Under the pieces are notes generated by a model that saw only the letters and a list, made by a program, of their open reading frames with translations, had not been told where the DNA came from and did not search any database. From contig CM026400.1 of the NCBI GenBank assembly GCA_014843695.1, positions 34,180,435 through 34,244,434 on the forward strand: a stretch of DNA of 64,000 bases, written 5' to 3'. The stretch is from Archivesica marissinica (lineage: Eukaryota; Mollusca; Bivalvia; Venerida; Vesicomyidae). The position numbers were made by a program, and so were the translations under genes. Each line of letters begins with the position of its first letter. Position 1 is the stretch's first letter. Of this stretch, positions 56,804-64,000 are shown one piece after another.

Positions 56804-57039
56804 CCCATTTCATTCTGAATACATTTAAAGGCTTTTGCAAACAACATAGATCCAGATCAGCCACAGCGTGACGCTGCATGCTGATCAGGATCTATGTTGT
56901 TTGCTACACAGCCAAGTGTCTTAGCAAGATCATCTGAATAGCAAACAGCATAGAGCCTGATCAGACGGAACGTTCCGTGGGTTGATATGGCTCATGTTCT
57001 TTGCAAATACTGTTTGAACGGTATCCAGAATGAAATGGG
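56804..57039. mobile_element. piggyBac-like MITE, 236 bp
   Basis: The left end CCCATTTCATTCTGAATAC and the complement of the right end CCCATTTCATTCTGGATAC form inverted repeats with one mismatch. TTAA flanks both sides (56,800-56,803 and 57,040-57,043). Inside is a strong hairpin near 56,835-56,905 with 25-bp arms (GCAAACAACATAGATCCAGA and onward; one mismatch). No coding capacity. Confidence 0.8.
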
Positions 57040-57043
57040 TTAA

Positions 57044-57496
57044 TCACGAGTAATACTAGTACTGGGATGATACTGTCACCACGTGATACGTATCACGATA
57101 CAGAACTTCCAATATGATACTAAGCAATATACTACAATATATGCAGACTGGGGGAAATACTGTGTCATGCATACATCACAAAGTCAGCAGGTTTTTAATC
57201 TACTGGTAGTATCACCTACTCACATTCATAATCTAAAACAAAGAGCGTGCTTACTCATTTAGATTCATAAAAACTCGAGCCTAGAATATAACATCCATCT
57301 AACAATCATCTCAAACTCTTGCTTGGGACAGCCTATTATTCGTTACAGAATCTAGTGCTGCATCTATTCAATACACTTTGCAGTAGTCTGCTATATTACG
57401 ATTATTAAGCTGGAATTTTACTACCGGTAAAAAAAAAACCAAAAACAAAAGAACACTGCATGATGTTGAAATTCTAATAAAATAATCATGGTGGTT
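57044..57496. other. unique spacer
   Basis: Nothing recognised beyond AT-rich sequence and an A-rich tract near 57,428. Confidence 0.5.
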
Positions 57497-57634
57497 TTTA
57501 TACTGTCTGTGACAATGTTTACACCACACATAGTCAGTGTTCAAATTGTCTTCATTAAGTGGATTCGCTAAATGTAACAGATTGTGCCCAAAATGCTTCC
57601 AAACACGGGATTTCAATTTCTATGGATCCGCCAT
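57497..57634 (-). pseudogene. BED-type zinc finger relic (hAT/ZBED-like)
   Basis: Minus-strand ATG at 57,634 reads MADP, then TAG at 57,620-57,622. It then continues in frame KLKSRVWKHFGHNLLHLANP and, after DNLNTDYV, WCKHCHRQY. S.VWKHF followed by C-x2-C is the BED finger pattern of hAT transposases and ZBED genes. The His pair of the finger and everything downstream are missing. Confidence 0.6.
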
Positions 57635-57974
57635 TTTGGTTGTAATGCCTAAACAATCTTCTGTCAAGTGTTCTGATTGGCCCATCTTGACCAATTCACG
57701 TGGAGATTTGACGAGTGTTTCTGTTCAGTTAATATAAATTTACTAAAGTGAACAAAAATCATTCAATCATTTGATTACATGTACCATCATCCTCAAGCAC
57801 AAGAATGAACATGAGTTTGGAAAGAGGTAACCATACAAGCAGATTGCTTTCTCCTCAATCCTACACAAATGTATGTACATATTATTTATACTTGACTATG
57901 TTTATTCAAAGAAATAACTATTGTTTAAACTAAACATGAGTTTCACACGCACGCACACGCGCACAATATCTACA
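57635..57974. other. unique spacer
   Basis: No feature recognised except a short CACACG-rich run near 57,940-57,965. Confidence 0.5.
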
Positions 57975-58962
57975 TTATACATCAACCACATATACATGTA
58001 TCTTATCTAGTAATCTACATTATACATCACACATATATACATGTATCTTATCTAGTAATCTACATTATACATCACACACATATACATGTATCTTATCTAG
58101 TAATCTACATTATACATCACACACATATATACATGTATCTTATCTAGTAATCTACATTATACATCACACACATATATACATGTATCTTATCTAGTAATCT
58201 ACATTATACATCACACATATATACATGTATCTTATCTAGTAATCTACATTATACATCACACATATATACATGTATCTTATCTAGTAATCTACATTATACA
58301 TCACACATATATACATGTATCTTATCTAGTAATCTACATTATACATCACACATATATACATGTATCTTATCTAGTAATCTACATTATACATCACACACAT
58401 ATATACATGTATCTTATCTAGTAATCTACATTATACATCACACACATATACATGTATCTTATCTAGTAATCTACATTATACATCACACACATGTATCTTA
58501 TCTAGTAATCTACATTATACATCACACATATATACATGTATCTTATCTAGTAATCTACATTATACATCACACATATATACATGTATCTTATCTAGTAATC
58601 TACATTATACATCACACATATATACATGTATCTTATCTAGTAATCTACATTATACATCACACATATATACATGTATCTTATCTAGTAATCTACATTATAC
58701 ATCACACATATATACATGTATCTTATCTAGTAATCTACATTATACATCACACATATATACATGTATCTTATCTAGTAATCTACATTATACATCACACATA
58801 TATACATGTATCTTATCTAGTAATCTACATTATACATCACACATATATACATGTATCTTATCTAGTAATCTACATTATACATCACACATATATACATGTA
58901 TCTTATCTAGTAATCTACATTATACATCACACAAATATACATGTATCTTATCTAGTCATCAT
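57975..58962 (+). repeat. 45-bp tandem array
   Basis: About 22 copies of ATATACATGTATCTTATCTA, GTAATCTACATTATACATCA and CACAT, some with an extra CA or TA. One copy near 58,485 is shortened. Confidence 0.96.
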
Positions 58963-59049
58963 TCATCACGGTTATTCATAATTATTCATATGGTATGTTG
59001 TCGTCTTTCATCTTGTCCAAACATTGGAATTATAAAATCAGCAAATTAC

Positions 59050-59173
59050 CTGCTTTCCATTTTTGGTGAACCTATATCTATATCCATCAACATTCCTTCT
59101 GACATGACAGCCAATTCTGTCCCCGACACTACACTTCACTCCAATGTTGGTACTTTTGCCATCGATGTACAAG
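59050..59173 (-). CDS. SPRY-like exon, gene unknown
   Basis: A 124-bp minus-strand segment with acceptor ATTACAG above 59,173 and donor GTAATT below 59,050. It reads LYIDGKSTNIGVKCSVGDRI, then GCHVRRNVDGYRYRFTKNGK and Q without stops. G.KCSVGDRIGC followed by FTKNGK is the middle-to-end part of SPRY domains (xxGDxIGC....FTKNG). The flanking exons were not found, so the gene, its length and its function are unknown. It lies on the same strand as the GPR107/108-like gene but cannot be joined to it. Confidence 0.55.
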
Positions 59174-60177
59174 CTGTAATATAAAGTAAATGAACTGTAT
59201 AAGATTGGCTACTCGATACAGCAGGAAATGTAGTTCTGAATTATATGCTTAAGCGCAAAAGAAACCCAACATTTTAGAATTGACAACTGTACAGGTGCTA
59301 CATGTACACACATGTATTTTATATTGCAAACATATTCTATTTATACACTTTAGCTGAGGATTATTACATGAAACTGTGGTGATTGTGTGCATCGACTCAT
59401 TTAATGAAATTAATTACTACTATATGCGATGAAATTCAAAAGGTGATTATTGTAATATTCAAACAAATATACCGGTAGGGTTGCGTTTCCTTTACGTTCC
59501 TTATATTATTTTGTCTTACCTATTCTTATTACATTCAGAAATACTTGACAGTAATATATGAATATAACGATCAGAAATATGTTACAACAAAGGGCTCCAG
59601 CTATACTCTAATTTTTGGGAGAAGTGACTTCTCCCTCCAGATGATTTAGGGAGAAGTAAGAATATTTAGGGAGAAGTGGGGAGACATTGACTTTTCACTG
59701 ACTGCAAAAATGTGAACCCATATTTAATCGAGGTGTGCAGGATATAAGAACTATTGTATGTAGAAAAGTTTGTATAAAATTAAAATGTATGTAGTGTAGC
59801 ATTGGGTTTATGTAATGTTGATCCTAAACTGTACATCAACACAACATTTGCGGTGACACATTATTGGTTTCATCTTTCAATTTTAGAATTTTGAAATTAC
59901 AATAGCCAACATTAATTTGACGTGTATGAATGCATTTTGAACAGAAGTATGTTGTATATACCAGTTCCAGTTTAAATACAAGATTGTTGAACTTTAAGTA
60001 TTGAATTTCTGACACGAATCATTGAATCCCAAGACAACAAAATTAATATCACTCGGAGAAATGCAAGCACCCACTTAACACAAACTATAGTCCTAAAAGT
60101 TTACACACAATTACCAATTTTCTATTCTGTTATTCTATTTTTTAAATCTATTTCTTTATTCTTATTTGTGTGTGTGT
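59174..60177. other. unique sequence, possible intron
   Basis: AT-rich. A short internal repetition of GGGAGAAGTGA lies near 59,617-59,690. No exon or element identified. Confidence 0.5.
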
Positions 60178-60476
60178 GTTTTACGTTTATTTATCGTCGC
60201 TACCAGTTGCCCATATGAGCGACGCCTCCTGAAGAGATTAGTCATTTTAGATTTTTGGAGGATAGTGCAATGATACAGACAGAGACCCATTCCATAGTCT
60301 CCTCTGGTTCTTTTACGTGCACGGTGTAAAGCACCGACACAAGACCTTGGTTTAAAATCCCAACTGAAAGACTGTTCTGTTCATTTTATTAGGGTCAGAC
60401 GGAGGATCAAACCTGTGATCCCTGGATTACCAGTCCAGCGTGTTACCACTGGACTACAGATCTGTCTATATTTTTA
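60178..60476 (-). mobile_element. tRNA-derived SINE (family 5), head type X
   Basis: The minus-strand head near 60,476 contains TAGTCCAGTGGTAACACG and a B box AGGTTTGATCC. The body contains CATATGAGCGACGCCTCCTG and AGTCATTTTAGA. Confidence 0.88.
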
Positions 60477-60482
60477 AAATTT

Positions 60483-60768
60483 GTGTTTTACGTTTATTTA
60501 TCGTCGCTACCGGTTGCCCATATGAGCGACGCCTCCTGAAGAGATTAGTCATTTTAGATTTTGGAGGATAGTTCAATGATACAGACAGAGACCCATTCCA
60601 GAGTCTCATCTGGTTCTTTTACGTGCACAGTGTAAAGCACCGACACGAGACCTCGGTTTAACGTCCCATCTGAAAGACTTAATTTTATTATGGTCAGACG
60701 GGGGCTCGAACTCCGGACCTTTAGCACCTGAAGCGAACGCGCATCCACTGCGCTATCACGACTTCCAC
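60483..60768 (-). mobile_element. tRNA-derived SINE (family 5), head type Y
   Basis: Body near-identical to 60,178-60,476, but the head reads CGTGATAGCGCAGTGGATGC, then GTTCGCTTCAGG and B box GAGTTCGAGCCCC. That head is the one found on family 4 at 35,633 and 42,546. Confidence 0.9.
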
Positions 60769-61330
60769 TAATACTAGTTGTATTGTATGGATGTTATATG
60801 TACAGATGTTATATGTCATGTTTATCTTGATAAATAGAATATGTTTAAACCAATTTTAAAAGGTGGATAAATAAGTGCTAAAAGTTAAATAATTAATAGA
60901 GCTGTTAAGTAGAACTTGATAATTAGCAAAAGCTGAAGTAAAATATTACAAAGATACAATACTTCATAGACATTTATCTACAACTGAGAATATTGATCTA
61001 AATAAGCATCATAATTATTTAACATATACAAATTCTAACAATTATTTTGATATTCAATTTGGGTTGTTATCAATATATTCAGAAATGTCGTTCATAATAG
61101 AGGCGATAACGGCTGGACACTGAGGATTAGACTACAGGCACACACTATAATTATATTCAAGTTGTATCTAAAGTGCCACCTGTACAGTTGTCACCTCCAT
61201 AACTGAAATTCCACACCGGTATACAAATGACATCACACCACTGGGATGCCGCAACAACATAGAATCTGGCGGACAAAATAATTTCCAGCTTTGTAGAAAA
61301 CGTAGTTTACAGGAAAATGAGTGATTATGA
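60769..61330. other. unique sequence
   Basis: A minus-strand frame crosses 61,168-61,330 from the neighbouring transposon but is not recognisable. No other feature. Confidence 0.45.
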
Positions 61331-61414
61331 TTACCGTATTTAGCTGTGTATAGTGCGCTATCGTGTATAATGCGCACCCACGATTTGGCACGATGTATCA
61401 AGGCCGTCGTCGCC

Positions 61415-61434
61415 GGTCCGGCCATGGCCGGACC
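61415..61434. repeat. 20-bp perfect palindrome
   Basis: GGTCCGGCCATGGCCGGACC equals its own complement. It lies about 80 bp inside the left end of the 2.44-kb element. Confidence 0.95.
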
Positions 61435-62089
61435 ACTTTCATGGCGGACCACTTTTTTGGCCGAGTATGGTATTTTCAATATTGGAGAATTATTTTTTTT
61501 CTTCAAGTTTTTCACTTTTGTTTTATCTAACACGCGTTGGCAATTTTTGAGACTCGTGTGCTTCAAGTGAACATGTGCTTTGATGATACCTGTGGCCCCA
61601 TGGGCGTATACATTATCATGAAGATGAGAGTGATCATGCATAATGACCGATTTGGCAAACTGCAACATCGATGTGATTTGAACTTTGAGTGATAGTATAT
61701 AGAGTGCTTAGAACATTACTAGTATTCACGACGAAGGATTTATAGAAATGTTCGTTTTAGCTTTGAAAATAACGTATAGTCACTAATTTTATGCATATGC
61801 CTACACATGGTAACTTTAGACAATAGTATATTCACGTATGGTTTGCTTTATTTGAACATAAATATAGCCTATGTAGTGCAAGTTGAACGACTAGTCTACT
61901 AGCCACGTGACTGAGGCAACACGAGACATGCATAGGGTATCCGACGATGCTTAAATTAGTAAATATATTCACTTGTTATTGGGCCAAACATAGGGCTTCG
62001 TGAACTTTGTCCATTAAAAATGTAAACAAGTGAAAATCTGTTCTGTTTTGTTTTATTGTTTAACTTTATACATGTTGTCTTGTCTATGC

Positions 62090-62165
62090 ACTTGGTGGGA
62101 TTCGAACCTATGCCCCCAGACCGATTCAAGGCAGATATTCAACACTAAGATAGCATAATGCAACA
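62090..62165 (-). mobile_element. tRNA-like fragment
   Basis: On the minus strand AGGTTCGAATCCCACC is a good B box and T arm, but the A-box half does not fold into a tRNA. Probably a SINE head remnant. Confidence 0.4.
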
Positions 62166-62515
62166 GCTATCTAGAGTACTGAACAATCCATAAGAACGCT
62201 GGAGCTGGAAGTTATTGTGACGAGAGCTTATTCAATGATTCTCGAATTCTCTTCAGACTCTGTGACATTCAGTCAGGTAAAAACGGTACATGTATATTAA
62301 TTTAAAGTAATGGCATGTCAGCGTTGTTTCTCTACTGTGCCTGCTATGGGTCGCCAATCAAGAACACCAGCAATGGGAGTAAAGTCTTTTGCTACAGAAA
62401 GACTAAGTATATTTATAAATACATTTGGTGGGATTCATAGGCGATTAGCACAAACCACAGTTGCCACACAGACAAAGTGTCAAGTGTGGACCATCAGGAA
62501 GCCTGAAACACTTAT

Positions 62516-62578
62516 TTTAAACTTATTTATTTTACAACGATTTTGAAACAAATTAATCAAGCTCGTTGGCTCTGATGA
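62516..62578 (-). mobile_element. SINE (family 2) tail fragment
   Basis: AAACTTATTTATTTTACAAC and CTCGTTGGCTCTGATG match the 3' part of family 2. Confidence 0.55.
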
Positions 62579-62799
62579 TTTTGCGAGAGGTGTGGTATTT
62601 TAAACACTTATGTTGAAGAAAAAACATTGTTAATTTTAAGAAAAGTTGGCATTAATAAATACACACTGAAATGCCTCCAGATGCAAGGAAATCGAGTACA
62701 GAATCCAAAAAAACGGCACTGTGTATACTGCGCACGTGAAAAACGAAATTTTCCAAGTCAAAATTTAACATTTCTTAAGAATCACTAAAAATTGTGCTC

Positions 62800-62875
62800 C
62801 GTGAATTTTACAACTTATATTAATCACTCGAGATACCTCATCGAGGAACGGTAACGCACTCAGGCATGATTTCAT
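62800..62875 (-). mobile_element. SINE tail fragment, family 4-like
   Basis: ACAACTTATATTAATCACTC, GAGATACCTCAT and AGGAACGGTAACGC follow family 4's ACAACTCGTATTAATCGCTC..GAGACTTCAT order with divergence. Confidence 0.4.
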
Positions 62876-63775
62876 GAAAATTACATGCATATCGTGGATG
62901 CGTACGTGCAGAAATACATGTTTCGGGAAATGTTGCATAAAAGAAAACAACACAAATTTATGATAAGACAAATCTGAGAGTTATTCTGAGATATGATGTC
63001 AATCAGAGAATGTTTACTGCTTGTCTGATGACAGCTTCGATGACATGGCATTAAATTGACAAGTTGAGCAATAATTAATTTCTCAAACTTAACACCTGCT
63101 CAAATTTCTCAACACATTCTCAAACATGTCAGCAGATGCTCAAACTTCTCAACACATGTAGCCTACCTAATTAACTGGACCCATTGTGAAAGGTTTGCCG
63201 AAATTAATTTTTTTTATGCAATGCATTGTACATAGTAAATATTTCCCGTAAAAATAACCAAAACATCGTGTCTTTAATCATGTCGTATTTAAAAACATAC
63301 GGTATATTAAATCAAATAAACTATTATTACAAAGTTTCTTTATCTCTGATATCGTACGATTGCAACATCGCTTTATGCAGCGAAGTACGCGAAAAGTATG
63401 GGAAATATTACATACGATAAAACCACGTGATGTTATCAAATCGCCATTTTTTATGCATTTACTAATTTCAATTAAATTCTTCAAAGTTTGCCAAAATTAA
63501 CGCAGTATATGCTAATTTTGTGGTCTTATTCATTTCATTTATTTATATAGACTATCGGCAACTGGTTTTAATAGCTAGTTTATAACGTTTGTCGAATGTA
63601 ACAAATTATAGAATGACTGTGGGGCCCGTTCGGGTCGAATTTCACGAAATATTGGTCAATTTTGGTCCGGAAAAAAATGTCCTGATGTCTGTACTGGTGT
63701 ATAATGCGCAGTAGATAAAATGGATGAGGATTTCAGTAAGAAATGTGCGCACTATACACAGCTAAATACGGTAAA

Positions 63776-64000
63776 TTACTCAAGCATAACCTTATTCACG
63801 ACATTAATTGAATGCGCACGATTGTATAAATACTACTGATTAACACATATGAAAAGCAGTGTCAGGCAAAGAAGTATAGAATGTCGTATCCACAGTGACC
63901 GTAATTGGCTAATATCGGTGATGACTACTAGTTAGCGCTGATATCAGAATACATCCAAATGAACTGCACATGCTCAATTTCTGTTTACTATTGACTATTT
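63776..64000. other. unique sequence at the right edge
   Basis: Nothing recognised. Confidence 0.5.

Larger units (their letters stand above)
61334..63771. mobile_element. DNA transposon with perfect 28-bp inverted ends, family unassigned
   Basis: TTACCGTATTTAGCTGTGTA plus TAGTGCGC at 61,331-61,358 is the exact complement of 63,747-63,774. The immediate flanks give a TA on each side, consistent with a TA target duplication. A GTGTATAATGCGCA word occurs inside both ends. ACCGTATTT..TATA.TGCGC ends remind me of pogo/Tigger-like elements, but no transposase is recognisable. SINE-like fragments lie inside. Confidence 0.7.

Noticed and set aside
57975..58962. CRISPR array
   Set aside because: Regular period, but units are contiguous without unique spacers, and the context is eukaryotic.
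61168..61668. 166-codon minus-strand frame as a gene
   Set aside because: It crosses the end of a transposon with perfect inverted repeats and contains the palindrome; no domain is recognisable.

Overview
This is eukaryotic, intron-bearing, AT-rich genomic DNA from an invertebrate. I infer a mollusc, most likely a bivalve. The basis is the mix of several tRNA-headed SINE families, minisatellites in almost every intron, and relics of Tc1, hAT and piggyBac-type DNA transposons, together with a recognisable animal GPR107/GPR108-type gene. The species is not determined. No prokaryotic gene organisation, rRNA gene or intact tRNA gene is visible.

Layout. (1) Positions 1-21,815 are one AT-rich satellite built from about 350 monomers of 57 bp or 52 bp. 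It carries two copies of a roughly 7.5-kb higher-order unit and the start of a third. Each full unit contains one tRNA-derived SINE and one roughly 1-kb non-satellite block. (2) 21.8-25.6 kb holds three short arrays (22, 21 and 25 bp) and an inverted-repeat element, with no gene recognised. (3) 25,865-42,240 (minus strand) holds ten exons of a GPR107/GPR108-like seven-transmembrane Golgi protein (398 residues visible plus stop, N-terminus missing). All nine joins keep frame and use GT/AG sites. Nearly every intron carries at least one minisatellite, several carry SINEs, and one minisatellite overlaps a coding exon together with its splice donor. (4) 42.6-47.5 kb is a 33-bp array of about 149 units with a 41-unit higher-order repeat. 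(5) 47.8-50.8 kb holds a dead hAT transposase relic and a dead but structurally complete Tc1-like element. (6) 51.0-52.2 kb is a 72-bp array. (7) 53.65-57.65 kb holds a 2.44-kb piggyBac-like element, a 236-bp piggyBac-like MITE and a BED-finger relic. (8) 58-59 kb is a 45-bp array beside one minus-strand exon with a SPRY-like sequence. (9) 60-64 kb has two tandem SINEs sharing a body but with different tRNA heads, then a 2.44-kb element with perfect 28-bp terminal inverted repeats.

Apart from transposon relics, the well-supported protein-coding content is the GPR107/108-like gene plus one SPRY-like exon. The very long open frames in the tandem arrays (over 1,100 codons on both strands in the 33-bp array) are by-products of repeat periods divisible by three, and I do not call them genes. 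The observations most worth following are a 63-bp minisatellite that has multiplied the end of a transmembrane-coding exon with its 5' splice site into four in-frame donors, minisatellites that grew out of SINE or transposon ends, head-swapped SINEs, and the nested higher-order satellite.
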